DNA from: Pseudorhodoplanes sp.
Lineage (GTDB): Bacteria > Pseudomonadota > Alphaproteobacteria > Rhizobiales > Xanthobacteraceae
Length of the DNA stretch: 64,000 nucleotides
Direction: 5' to 3'
Assembly (NCBI GenBank): GCA_022843165.1
Contig: JALHOD010000015.1
Span: 1 to 64,000 of the forward strand
In this document: piece after piece, positions 1 to 8,067 of the stretch
Layout of the letters: the number at the start of each line of letters is the position of its first letter
Numbering within the stretch: position 1 is the stretch's first letter
The notes under the pieces: model-generated
Told to the model about the DNA's origin: nothing
Seen by the model: the letters and a program-made list of their open reading frames with translations, nothing else
Database searches by the model: none
Position numbers and translations under genes: made by a program

Positions 1-197
1 CCGTCAGTGGCCTCGGGCGGAGCCCCGACGCCGCCCGGGTGCGTGGCTGCGAACCACGCCCGCGGGCGCCGCACCGGCCGAGGGCGGGAATTGCCCGCCG
101 CCGTCCAGGACGGCGATGCCGCGTATCTCCACGGCATCCCGTCCTTCGTCCCGCCTGCAACGACGCCTCGCGACAAGCGCCCCTCGGCGGACGAGGT
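1..197 (-). ncRNA. candidate structured RNA or 5' leader, running off the left edge
   Basis: Downstream of a strong leftward promoter lie four consecutive stem-loops and no convincing coding frame. The first pairs 108-113 and 115-121 with 132-138 and 139-144: 13 base pairs with a single bulged base and a 10-base loop. The second pairs 83-88 with 94-99. The third pairs 41-46 with 54-59, extended by 33-37 with 63-67. The fourth pairs 13-17 with 24-28. High GC favours chance hairpins, but the 13-pair stem is long. It could be a small RNA or the leader of a gene beyond the edge. I could not match it to a known riboswitch or to 6S, SRP or RNase P RNA. Confidence 0.25.
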
Positions 198-203
198 GAC
201 AGG

Positions 204-233
204 AATATAGTCCATGTATAGGAATATTGTCAA
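204..233 (-). promoter_or_regulatory. strong sigma-70-like promoter reading leftward, with a repeated motif
   Basis: On the minus strand a perfect -35 hexamer TTGACA (228-233) is followed after 18 bases by TATATT (204-209). The stretch is AT-rich in a very GC-rich surrounding. The 8-mer ATATTCCT occurs twice, overlapping the -35 and -10 regions about two helical turns apart, which looks like an operator arrangement. The promoter would start a transcript near 197 running off the left edge. Confidence 0.5.
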
Positions 234-318
234 GAGGCCGCGGCGATGCTTTTCCGATGCCGTTTCCGCCCGCGGGGCCGCGCTAGGACCGCGCCGGGCG
301 GATGGAGCGCGGCGACAG

Positions 319-801
319 CTAGAACAGCGGCTTCGGCGCCTGGAGCTTGCACTGCGCGGCGATCACGCGCAGGGCGCGCTGGGTCTGCTCGAAATCGCCC
401 GGCAGCGGAATCTGCACACTGCGGTGGCCGTGCGAGACGGTCCCGTCGGGATCGAGAAACTCGACGACGTTGTCGTCGCCTTCGGCCACCAGCCGGTAAT
501 TCGGCGTGCGCCCGGCATAGACCTTCTCGAACCGGGGCGAGTCCAGCCGGACGCGGCCCAGATGATAGCGGGTCGTCCGATGGCTGCCCGGCTCCGCGAG
601 CGCCACCACGCAGCCATTGCGATCGACCATCTCGGGGCCGCTCTGCGGATCGATCCGGCCGGTGAAGACATAGTTGATCGCCTGCAGCAGCACGTCGTCG
701 TCGGCAAGGGCGGGCGGGCCGAATACCGGCAGCCACGCGACGGCGGCGGCGGCTGTCACCGCCCGGACATGGCGGCCTGCTCGAAGCGTCGGCTCTGACA
801 T
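319..801 (-). CDS. secreted hypothetical protein
   Basis: This is a 160-residue protein of unknown function. The first 33 or so residues form a Sec-type signal peptide: a basic start, an alanine-rich hydrophobic core and an Ala-x-Ala cleavage site at about ALA-DDD. The mature part is polar, with no membrane segment and no motif I recognise; it has two cysteines. Codon use fits the genome, and the plus-strand frames over it read as noise. It lies alone on the minus strand, about 110 bases downstream of the small membrane-protein gene at 908-1081. A periplasmic or secreted location is inferred from the signal peptide only. Confidence 0.6.
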   Translation of the reverse strand: MSEPTLRAGRHVRAVTAAAAVAWLPVFGPPALADDDVLLQAINYVFTGRIDPQSGPEMVDRNGCVVALAEPGSHRTTRYHLGRVRLDSPRFEKVYAGRTPNYRLVAEGDDNVVEFLDPDGTVSHGHRSVQIPLPGDFEQTQRALRVIAAQCKLQAPKPLF

Positions 802-907
802 CGTTCCTCATGGCAGCACGCGGCATGACAACACCCGCCGCCGCAGGACGCGTTTACGCTAGCACCAAAGCCGCGCCGCGCGCATCCCCGGCTCCGTGCC
901 TGCGGCT

Positions 908-1081
908 TCAGGTCGCCAGCGCCAGCACCAGAAGCAGCACGAACATGCCGATCAGGCCGCCGACGAAGACGGCGCGGCGCAGCGGCGTGCGCAGGATGAT
1001 CTCCCCGCCGCGCGCCTTCCCGGCGGGATAGGGCTGTTTCGGCGGCGGCGCTGGCTGTGCGGGGCCTTCGCGGACGGGCAT
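908..1081 (-). CDS. small single-pass membrane protein (57 aa)
   Basis: This is a short gene of 57 codons plus stop. The N-terminal 20 residues are rich in proline and basic residues. Then comes the stretch ARGGEIILRTPLRRAVFVGG, which resembles a short conserved Rhizobiales protein family that I know only by its sequence style (often mislabelled as a transporter permease). The last 20 residues are a hydrophobic helix ending at the C-terminus. A GGAG lies nine bases before the ATG. It follows the membrane-protein gene 1169-1813 on the same strand with an 87-base gap, so co-transcription is plausible. The function is unknown. Confidence 0.5.
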   Translation of the reverse strand: MPVREGPAQPAPPPKQPYPAGKARGGEIILRTPLRRAVFVGGLIGMFVLLLVLALAT

Positions 1082-1168
1082 GGGATTCGCTCCGTTGTTC
1101 GAGGGTCAACGAACAGCGCGCAAAAGAGTTTCGCGAGCGCGCCGGCCCGCGGGCGGATATCGCCGCGC

Positions 1169-1813
1169 CTATTTGCGCCGAAACCCGCCAAACATGCGCG
1201 GGCCGGTCGCGGGCGCGGGCTTTGCATCGCGAAACGCCTTCCAGCGCCATTCGACAGCCTCGCGCAGTTCGGCCGCGCTCGCCTCCACCACCTGGTGATG
1301 CAGCGCGACCTGCACCATGTCGCCCATCGTGTCGTTCTTGGGCACATAGAGCATGTGCCAGGCCGGGCCGCGCATGAACCACGAGCCGACATGGATGTGC
1401 CGGTCGTAGAAGGCGCGCGTCACCAGCACCACGGTCACGTTGGTCAGATGATGGACGTCGCGGCCGACCTTGCCGCTGATGTCGATCGAGTCCACCCCGC
1501 GCACCTCGTGCCAGGGGATGTCGACGGTTTTCACGAAGTCGATGTACTGCCGGATGCCTTTTGGCGAGATCACCAGAGCGGGCGTCGGCGGCGCCAGCCA
1601 TTTGACGCCGCCGTAGATCGCAAGCGCTGCGCCGAGCGCGATGCCGATGCCCGCGATGAGCCAGTCGAGCGCAACGTCCGGCCCGAGCCAGATCAGGACG
1701 CCGCAGACCGCGAGCGCCAGCAGCCCGAGCCGCAAGGAGCTCTTGCCCATCTTCTGGCCGCCATAGGCCAGCGTCCGGTTCACGTCGGTGACCTTGCCGA
1801 GCACGTCGGTCAT
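1169..1813 (-). CDS. membrane-anchored hypothetical protein (STM3941-like)
   Basis: This 214-residue protein has two hydrophobic helices near residues 27-45 and 50-68. A soluble C-terminal region of about 140 residues follows, reading like a pleckstrin-homology-type beta-rich domain. The pattern (two helices, then a segment 'GIRQYIDFVKTVDIPWHEV') resembles the STM3941 family of uncharacterised membrane proteins, but that match is from memory and weak. The start is the only good ATG and the frame has strong coding bias. It may share a transcript with the 57-residue gene downstream. The function is unknown. Confidence 0.6.
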   Translation of the reverse strand: MTDVLGKVTDVNRTLAYGGQKMGKSSLRLGLLALAVCGVLIWLGPDVALDWLIAGIGIALGAALAIYGGVKWLAPPTPALVISPKGIRQYIDFVKTVDIPWHEVRGVDSIDISGKVGRDVHHLTNVTVVLVTRAFYDRHIHVGSWFMRGPAWHMLYVPKNDTMGDMVQVALHHQVVEASAAELREAVEWRWKAFRDAKPAPATGPRMFGGFRRK

Positions 1814-1908
1814 GGTGCTGCCCTGTCATGCGGTCGCGAAGCGGCGGCCCGATTAAAGGCGTGTCTTTATGGTTCGTCTATCGGGGATGGGCGAAGGTTC
1901 ACGCGGTT

Positions 1909-2005
1909 CGTAGGGTGGGTTAGGCGCGCAGCGCCGTAACCCACCGCATTGCTCGCGGCTACATCGCTGGCGGGTTACGCGCCTTCGGCGCTAACCCGCC
2001 CTACG
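1909..2005. repeat. REP/BIME-like palindromic intergenic element
   Basis: Two palindromic units face each other. The outer arms, 1909-1922 and 1992-2005, are inverted copies matching at 13 of 14 positions. Each unit also has its own inner palindrome of the form GGGTTA...TAACCC. The GTAGGGTGGGTTA core is a common intergenic repeat in Bradyrhizobium and many other bacteria. It sits between the hypothetical membrane-protein gene and the AT-rich defence island, so it could mark a junction. The flanks from 1814 to 2148 show no gene. Confidence 0.75.
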
Positions 2006-2148
2006 CGCTGACGGAGCGCGAAGCCTGCTCCGCCAATGCCGCGTGCCTGCGCTGCGCCAATGACGGCGGATCAACCAGCTGCAGGCTGTGATGACGCGGG
2101 TGAAGGAGAAGGGGCTGTTTTGACTAGCCGCAAAATTCTGGAGTTCAG

Positions 2149-2334
2149 CTATTCGGAGCGATCACTCTTAGTTCGCTCCTTACGGGAATTTGAAGATGTG
2201 CCTTCGCTGGCCTGTGTGGCAGCAATCTTTCCTCGTATCTTGGGCTCAGCAGTCTCCCACTCGCTGGCTCGCTGAACAGCCCGCGTTACATCTCTTGTCA
2301 ACCAGCCGGGTTTTAGCTTCATATCTGAGGCCAT
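2149..2334 (-). CDS. small conserved-looking protein (61 aa) divergent from the dCTP deaminase gene
   Basis: This is a 61-residue basic, hydrophilic protein. The ATG at 2334 has an AGGAG five bases upstream, which is better placed than the in-frame GTG at 2340. The motif KLKPGWLTRDV near the N-terminus resembles very small proteins seen in mobile regions, but I cannot name a family. It has no signal peptide or membrane helix. Its base composition is AT-richer than the chromosome and like the neighbouring defence gene, so both probably arrived together. It is divergent from that gene with only 75 bases between the starts. A partner or antitoxin role is a guess from position alone. Confidence 0.5.
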   Translation of the reverse strand: MASDMKLKPGWLTRDVTRAVQRASEWETAEPKIRGKIAATQASEGTSSNSRKERTKSDRSE

Positions 2335-2409
2335 ATTCACTCCTAGCTGAGTCGGGATAGAATTCTTAATGAAAAATCAATTTAGCGCCATATAGACGCG
2401 GAGGTCATC

Positions 2410-3987
2410 GTGTCTCAGGCACCTATCCAAAGGGAAATTTCCTTAACGGCAGAAGGTTCCGATGAGAAGGAATTACCGTTCTCAAAAGAGCCAGAACTGG
2501 TCTTTGCGCTAGTTGGCCCAATTGGGGTTGATCTGGACTATGTCTCAAAGGTTCTCGGAGATTCATTAGGTGCCGTTGGATATGAGGCAAGTACCATAAA
2601 AATTACCGATCTGATGCGCGAGGTTCAAACCGGACTTCCGCTTGACGCAGAGGGGTATATTGAGTCTTTCAAGCAACGAATTGCATACGCAAATAAGGTG
2701 CGCGAATTGCTCGGCCGAAACGATGCCCTCGCAATTTTGGCCGTAAGCGCCATTCGTCAGTTCAGAGCAGAAGCAGGCGGCACTGAAGAAGATCCGCTTC
2801 CGAAGCAAGCTTATATAATTAGGCAGTTGAAGCGACCTGAAGAAGTCAAACTTCTGAGAAGTGTTTATGGGCGCCAATTCATTCAAATATCGGTTCATGC
2901 TCCGCAAGATTATCGAATTCGCCGCATAACCGTAAAGGAAGTGCAAGCTAGCGGTGGGCTCGTCAAGAACGTCGATGCTGAAAGCGCCGCACACGCTCTC
3001 GTCAAACAGGACGAAATCGAGGGCAATGATGGCCACGGTCAAAATGTCAGGGATGCATTTCCTCTGGCGGATGTCTTTATCGAAAGCCCCGACAAAGTGT
3101 CGTGTAAGGACACCTTAGACAGATTTGTGAATGCTCTCTTTGGTGATAACACGGCCTCCCCAACCCATGATGAATATGGAATGTATATGGCTAAGTCAGC
3201 GTCGCTTCGATCATCGGCGCTGACGCGGCAAGTGGGTGCTGCAATTTTCCGTAAAAGCGGGGAAATGATTTCCCTTGGCTGCAATGAAGTACCAAAAGCT
3301 GGCGGAGGAACTTACTGGAGTGGCGATAAGCCGGACGGAAGGGATTTTGTTGAGGGCATTGATCCTAACGATCAAAAGAAACGCGAGCTTCTCGTTGATA
3401 TCATCGACCGTCTTTGTAAAAGCGAGCATCTGTCCGCAGAGCTGCAGGCAGTTAAAGATGCAGGAAAGATCACGACGCTTATTTTGAAAGACGAAGGTTC
3501 GGACAGTGTTAAAGAGTCGCGAATGATGGATTTGCTTGAATTCGGTCGCGACATTCACGCTGAGATGTCGGCAATATCAGATGCCGCGCGGAAAGGGATG
3601 GCAATAGAAGGCGCCACACTTTACAGCACAACCTTCCCTTGCCACATCTGCGCCAAGCACATAGTAGCATCAGGTATCATTCGAGTGGTCTATATTGAGC
3701 CTTATCCAAAAAGTTACGCTGAGGATTTGCACTCAGACTCTATTCGAATAGAGGGCGACGGAACTGACGGAAAGGTTGGGTTTCAGCGATTCATTGGTAT
3801 TTCGCCCTTTAGATATCGCGAACTTTTTGAGAAGGGTAAAAGAAAATACTCAAGCGGAGGGGCGCAAAAGTGGAATCGCGGAGAGATGCGGCCCATGATT
3901 GAGATTATTTACCCCTCGTATTTCAGGTCGGAGACTTACGTTGTTAAGCTGTTAGAAGGGAAACTTGGGGCACTCGCCGCAGAATAA
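2410..3987 (+). CDS. avcD: anti-phage dCTP deaminase (AvcD / DCD family)
   Basis: This is a 525-residue two-domain defence protein. The N-terminal 220 or so residues form a P-loop-kinase-like domain with a degenerate nucleotide loop GPIGVD at residues 36-41, lacking the Walker lysine. The C-terminal part is a cytidine-deaminase domain with the zinc and catalytic signature H383-A-E385 and C411-x2-C414, followed by the family-typical stretch around EPYPKS. In studied homologues the enzyme deaminates dCTP/dCMP on phage infection and starves phage DNA synthesis of nucleotides. The start is a GTG with GGAGG five bases upstream. The gene is clearly AT-richer than its neighbours and sits between chromosomal genes, 11 bases from the convergent uvrA stop, so recent acquisition is likely. 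Confidence 0.88.
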   Translation: MSQAPIQREISLTAEGSDEKELPFSKEPELVFALVGPIGVDLDYVSKVLGDSLGAVGYEASTIKITDLMREVQTGLPLDAEGYIESFKQRIAYANKVRELLGRNDALAILAVSAIRQFRAEAGGTEEDPLPKQAYIIRQLKRPEEVKLLRSVYGRQFIQISVHAPQDYRIRRITVKEVQASGGLVKNVDAESAAHALVKQDEIEGNDGHGQNVRDAFPLADVFIESPDKVSCKDTLDRFVNALFGDNTASPTHDEYGMYMAKSASLRSSALTRQVGAAIFRKSGEMISLGCNEVPKAGGGTYWSGDKPDGRDFVEGIDPNDQKKRELLVDIIDRLCKSEHLSAELQAVKDAGKITTLILKDEGSDSVKESRMMDLLEFGRDIHAEMSAISDAARKGMAIEGATLYSTTFPCHICAKHIVASGIIRVVYIEPYPKSYAEDLHSDSIRIEGDGTDGKVGFQRFIGISPFRYRELFEKGKRKYSSGGAQKWNRGEMRPMIEIIYPSYFRSETYVVKLLEGKLGALAAE

Positions 3988-3998
3988 AATTTGAGAGT

Positions 3999-6941
3999 CT
4001 ACTCCGCCGCCTCGACGCTCCGCTTCCGCTTCGGCCCGCCGCGTGCCAGCACGGGCTTTAAAAACTGCCCGGTATAGCTGCGCTTTTCCTTCGCCACCGC
4101 CTCGGGCGGGCCGGCCACCACGATCTCGCCGCCGCCGTCGCCGCCCTCGGGGCCGAGGTCGATGATCCAGTCGGCGGTCTTGATCACCTCCAGATTGTGC
4201 TCGATCACCACCACCGAATTGCCGGTCGAGACCAGCTCGTGCAGCACGTCGAGCAGTTTTGCCACGTCGTGGAAATGCAGGCCCGTGGTCGGCTCGTCGA
4301 GAATGTAGAGCGTGCGGCCGGTGGCGCGCTTGCTCAGTTCCTTGGCGAGCTTGATGCGCTGCGCCTCGCCGCCCGACAGGGTGGTGGCCTGCTGGCCGAC
4401 ATGGATATAGCCCAAGCCCACGCGCTGCAGCGTGGTGAGGATGTCGCGGATGCGCGGCACCGCCTTGAAGAAATCGGCGGCCTCGTCCACCGTCATGTCG
4501 AGAATGTCGGCGATGGATTTCTGCTTGAACGTGACTTCCAGCGTCTCGCGGTTGTAGCGCTTGCCCTTGCAGGTCTCGCAGGTGACATAGACGTCCGGCA
4601 GGAAGTGCATCTCGATCTTGATGACGCCGTCGCCCTGGCAGGCCTCGCAGCGCCCGCCCTTGACGTTGAACGAAAAACGGCCGGGCTCGTAGCCGCGCGC
4701 CTTTGATTCCGGCAGCCCGGCGAACCATTCGCGGATCGGCGTGAACGCGCCGGTATAGGTCGCGGGATTGGAGCGCGGGGTGCGGCCGATCGGCGACTGG
4801 TCGATGTCGATGACCTTGTCGAGATGCTCCAGCCCCTCGATGCGGTCGTGCGGGGCGGGCGCGTCGCTGGCGCCGTTCAGCTTGCGCGCGATCGCCTTGT
4901 AGAGCGTATCGACCAGGAGCGTCGACTTGCCGCCGCCCGACACCCCGGTGACGCAGGTGAACAGCCCGAGCGGGATGTCGGCGGTGACGTTCTTCAGGTT
5001 ATGCCCGCGCGCATTGATCACCTTCAGCGTGCGGCGCATGTTGGGCGCGCGCCGCTCCGGCACCTCGATGCCGCGCGCGCCGGTGAGATACTGGCCGGTG
5101 AGCGACGTCTTGCTGGCCATGATGTCGGCGGGCGTGCCCTCGGCGACGATTTGTCCGCCATGCACGCCGGCGCCGGGGCCGACATCGACCACGTAATCGG
5201 CGAGGCGGATGGCGTCCTCGTCATGCTCGACCACGATCACGGTGTTGCCGAGATCGCGCAGCCTTTTGAGGGTTTCCAGCAGCCGCGCATTGTCGCGCTG
5301 GTGCAGGCCGATGCTGGGCTCGTCCAGCACATAGAGCACGCCGGTCAGCCCGGAGCCGATCTGCGAGGCGAGCCGGATGCGCTGGCTCTCGCCGCCCGAC
5401 AGCGTGCCGGAGGCGCGGGCGAGCGTCAGATAGTCCAGCCCGACATCGACCAGGAAGGTGAGGCGATCGCGGATTTCTTTTAAAATGCGGACCGCGATCT
5501 CGTTCTGCTGTTTCGTGAGCGATTTCGGCACGGCCGCGAACCATTCGGCGGCGCGGCGGATGCTCAGCTCGGCGACCTGGCCGACATGCAGTTTGTCGAT
5601 CTTGACGCAGAGCGCTTCCGGCTTCAGGCGATAGCCGGCGCAGGCCGCGCAGGGAATGTCGGTGAAATACTTGGCCAGTTCCTCGCGCGCCCAGTCGCTC
5701 TCGGTCTCGCGAAAGCGGCGTTCGAGATTTGTGACCACGCCCTCGAACGGCTTCTTGGTCTGGTAGGAGCGCATGCCGTCGTCATAGACGAATTTTATTT
5801 CATCCTCGCCCGAGCCATAAAGAATGGCCTGCTGGGTCTTCTTCGGCAGCGTCTTCCACTTCGCGTCGAGGGTGAACCTGTAATGCTTGCCAAGGGCTTC
5901 CAGCGTCTGCACGTAATAGGGCGAAGATGAGCGCGACCACGGCGCGATCGCGCCCTTGCGCAAGGTCGCGTCCTTGTCAGGGATGACGAGATCGGCGTCG
6001 ATATGCTGCTCGACGCCGAGCCCGCCGCATTTCGGGCAGGCGCCAAAGGGATTGTTGAAGGAGAACAGCCTGGGCTCGATCTCGGCGATGGTGAAGCCGG
6101 AGACCGGGCAGGCAAACTTTTCCGAGAAGATCATGCGCTGCTCGGCATGCGCGCCCTTCAGCCGCTTGCCCTCGACCGCGGCGGCGTCGGCGAATTCCGC
6201 CACCGCCATGCCTTCGGCGAGATGCAGCGCCGTTTCAAATGACTCCGCGAGGCGCTGCGCGATGTCGGCGCGCACCACGATGCGGTCCACCACCACGTCG
6301 ATGTCGTGCTTGAATTTCTTGTCGAGCGCCGGCGCCTCGGCGATCTCGTAATACTGGCCGTCGATCTTCAGGCGCTGAAAACCGCGCTTCTGCCAGTCGG
6401 CGATCTCCTTTTTGTACTCGCCCTTGCGGCCCTGAACGACCGGCGCAAGGATGTAGAGCCGCGTGCCCTCGGGCAGCGCCAGCACGCGGTCGACCATCTG
6501 CGAGACGGTCTGGCTCTCGATCGGAAGTCCCGTGGCGGGCGAATAGGGTACGCCGACGCGCGCCCAGAGCAGGCGCATGTAGTCGTAGATCTCGGTGACG
6601 GTGCCGACGGTCGAGCGCGGGTTTTTCGAGGTGGTCTTCTGTTCGATCGAGATGGCGGGCGACAGGCCGTCGATCTGGTCGACGTCCGGCTTCTGCATCA
6701 TCTCCAGGAACTGGCGCGCGTAGGCCGACAGCGACTCGACATAGCGACGCTGGCCCTCGGCATAGATGGTGTCGAAGGCGAGCGAGGACTTGCCGGAGCC
6801 GGACAGGCCGGTGAACACCACCAGGCTGTCGCGCGGGATGTCGAGATCGACATTCTTGAGGTTGTGCTCGCGCGCGCCCTTGATGGAGATCACGCGGGAA
6901 TCGGGGCGGCCGGGCTTCTTCTTGTCAAAGAGGTCGTTCAT
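3999..6941 (-). CDS. uvrA: UvrABC excinuclease subunit A
   Basis: The protein has 980 residues and is the damage-recognition ATPase of nucleotide excision repair, acting as a dimer with UvrB in the cytoplasm. Two ABC ATPase halves are visible, with Walker A loops GLSGSGKSS and GVSGGGKST, two LSGGE signatures and DEPS/DEPT Walker B regions. The C-terminal zinc module is intact (CEAC...CETC). The insertion-domain zinc site reads CPVSG...CPKC, with serine for one cysteine, a change I believe is common in this order. The start at MNDLFDKKK was chosen over a 47-residue upstream extension that lacks family similarity. A LexA box lies about 90 bases upstream, so SOS induction is expected. Confidence 0.97.
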   Translation of the reverse strand: MNDLFDKKKPGRPDSRVISIKGAREHNLKNVDLDIPRDSLVVFTGLSGSGKSSLAFDTIYAEGQRRYVESLSAYARQFLEMMQKPDVDQIDGLSPAISIEQKTTSKNPRSTVGTVTEIYDYMRLLWARVGVPYSPATGLPIESQTVSQMVDRVLALPEGTRLYILAPVVQGRKGEYKKEIADWQKRGFQRLKIDGQYYEIAEAPALDKKFKHDIDVVVDRIVVRADIAQRLAESFETALHLAEGMAVAEFADAAAVEGKRLKGAHAEQRMIFSEKFACPVSGFTIAEIEPRLFSFNNPFGACPKCGGLGVEQHIDADLVIPDKDATLRKGAIAPWSRSSSPYYVQTLEALGKHYRFTLDAKWKTLPKKTQQAILYGSGEDEIKFVYDDGMRSYQTKKPFEGVVTNLERRFRETESDWAREELAKYFTDIPCAACAGYRLKPEALCVKIDKLHVGQVAELSIRRAAEWFAAVPKSLTKQQNEIAVRILKEIRDRLTFLVDVGLDYLTLARASGTLSGGESQRIRLASQIGSGLTGVLYVLDEPSIGLHQRDNARLLETLKRLRDLGNTVIVVEHDEDAIRLADYVVDVGPGAGVHGGQIVAEGTPADIMASKTSLTGQYLTGARGIEVPERRAPNMRRTLKVINARGHNLKNVTADIPLGLFTCVTGVSGGGKSTLLVDTLYKAIARKLNGASDAPAPHDRIEGLEHLDKVIDIDQSPIGRTPRSNPATYTGAFTPIREWFAGLPESKARGYEPGRFSFNVKGGRCEACQGDGVIKIEMHFLPDVYVTCETCKGKRYNRETLEVTFKQKSIADILDMTVDEAADFFKAVPRIRDILTTLQRVGLGYIHVGQQATTLSGGEAQRIKLAKELSKRATGRTLYILDEPTTGLHFHDVAKLLDVLHELVSTGNSVVVIEHNLEVIKTADWIIDLGPEGGDGGGEIVVAGPPEAVAKEKRSYTGQFLKPVLARGGPKRKRSVEAAE

Positions 6942-7031
6942 GTCATGCCGTTTCTGGGCGCGCGGACAAAGGATTCCGGCGCGGCGCCCAAAGCCGGCGC
7001 TGCGCGTGGGACGTGGATCGGCCGAAGACCG

Positions 7032-7046
7032 GAACGTAATGAGAAC
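7032..7046. promoter_or_regulatory. LexA (SOS) box between uvrA and ku
   Basis: The sequence GAAC-GTAATGA-GAAC matches the alphaproteobacterial LexA site, a direct repeat GTTC/GAAC spaced by seven bases. It lies 91 bases before the uvrA start on the minus strand and 125 bases before the ku start on the plus strand. uvrA is a classical SOS gene, so it is the likely target. Whether ku-ligD is also controlled is open. Confidence 0.75.
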
Positions 7047-7171
7047 GTCGCGGTTTCGCCAGCCCCCACATTTACATATCACCGCTTCTTTGGAGGCAGA
7101 CGGGAACCGGAATCCGGTCTGGGGGGTTCATCCCCGTCACAAGCCTTTCAGCCGGAAAAGCGGGGAATTCC

Positions 7172-8065
7172 ATGGCGACGCGTGCATACTGGTCGGGCCG
7201 GATCAGGCTGGCCCTGGTCTCCATTCCGGTCGAGGTCATTCCGGCCACCAAATCCTCCAGCCGGATCGCCTTCCACCAGATCCACGAGCCGAGCGGCAAG
7301 CGCATCCGCTACGAGAAGGTGGTGCCCGGGATCGGCCCGATCGACACCGACGACATCGTGAAGGGCTATGAGGTCGAGAAGGGCAAATACGTCCTGCTCT
7401 CCGACGAGGAGATCGGCGACGTCAAGCTCGAAGCGAAGAAGTCGGTCGACCTGGTGCAGTTCGTGGACCAGAACGAGATCGATCCGATCTATTTCGAGCG
7501 GCCCTTTTTCGTGCTGCCCAAGGAGGACGACGAGGACGCGGAAGAGGCATATATTGTGCTGCGCGACGCGCTGCGCAAATCGAAGAAGGTGGCGCTCGGG
7601 CAGATCGTGGTGCGCGGGCAGGGCTCGATCGTGGCGATCAAGCCCTGCGGCAAGGGGCTGCTGATGGAAACATTGCGCTATGCCGACGAGGTCAAGAAGG
7701 CCGACACCGCCTTCGACGACATTCCGGCCAAAAAGGTCGCGCCCGACCTGATCGAACTGGCGGAGGACCTGATCAACAAGAAGGCCGGCGAATTTCATCC
7801 CGAGAAGTTCAAGGATTCCTACACCGTCGCCTTGCGCGAACTGATCGAGGCCAAGCTCGAGAAGCGCCCGCCCAAGGATATCGAGGAAGCACCGCCGGCC
7901 AGCAATGTCGTCAACCTGATGGATGCGCTGCGACGCTCCGTCGGCAAGGATGGCGGCAGCAAGTCGCCGACACGATCGTCCGGATCGAGCCGCCGCTCCA
8001 CGGCCAAGAAGAAATCTGCCAGGACGGCGCGCAAGAAATCCGCGCGCAAGAGAGCTGCCGCATAA
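7172..8065 (+). CDS. ku: Ku DNA end-binding protein (NHEJ)
   Basis: This 297-residue bacterial Ku homodimer subunit threads onto double-strand DNA ends and recruits LigD. The N-terminus ([20 protein letters not shown]) is the standard Ku opening. The core beta-barrel region runs to about residue 240, with the family stretch [18 protein letters not shown] near its middle. The last 45 residues form a lysine/arginine/serine-rich tail, as in Ku proteins whose tail binds DNA and helps Ku slide inward. ligD follows two bases after the stop, so the two are surely co-transcribed. It is divergent from uvrA across a region with a LexA box. Confidence 0.95.
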   Translation: MATRAYWSGRIRLALVSIPVEVIPATKSSSRIAFHQIHEPSGKRIRYEKVVPGIGPIDTDDIVKGYEVEKGKYVLLSDEEIGDVKLEAKKSVDLVQFVDQNEIDPIYFERPFFVLPKEDDEDAEEAYIVLRDALRKSKKVALGQIVVRGQGSIVAIKPCGKGLLMETLRYADEVKKADTAFDDIPAKKVAPDLIELAEDLINKKAGEFHPEKFKDSYTVALRELIEAKLEKRPPKDIEEAPPASNVVNLMDALRRSVGKDGGSKSPTRSSGSSRRSTAKKKSARTARKKSARKRAAA

Positions 8066-8067
8066 CC

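Noticed and set aside
1-20. GCCACTG box on the minus strand suggesting a cobalamin riboswitch
   Set aside because: The other conserved B12-riboswitch elements are missing from the leader inside the window.
2036-2275. 79-codon plus-strand frame before the deaminase
   Set aside because: It overlaps the better-supported minus-strand gene, has no ribosome site and no similarity.
6306-7361. Long plus-strand frame across uvrA and ku
   Set aside because: It is a shadow of uvrA, and its end is a wrong phase of ku.
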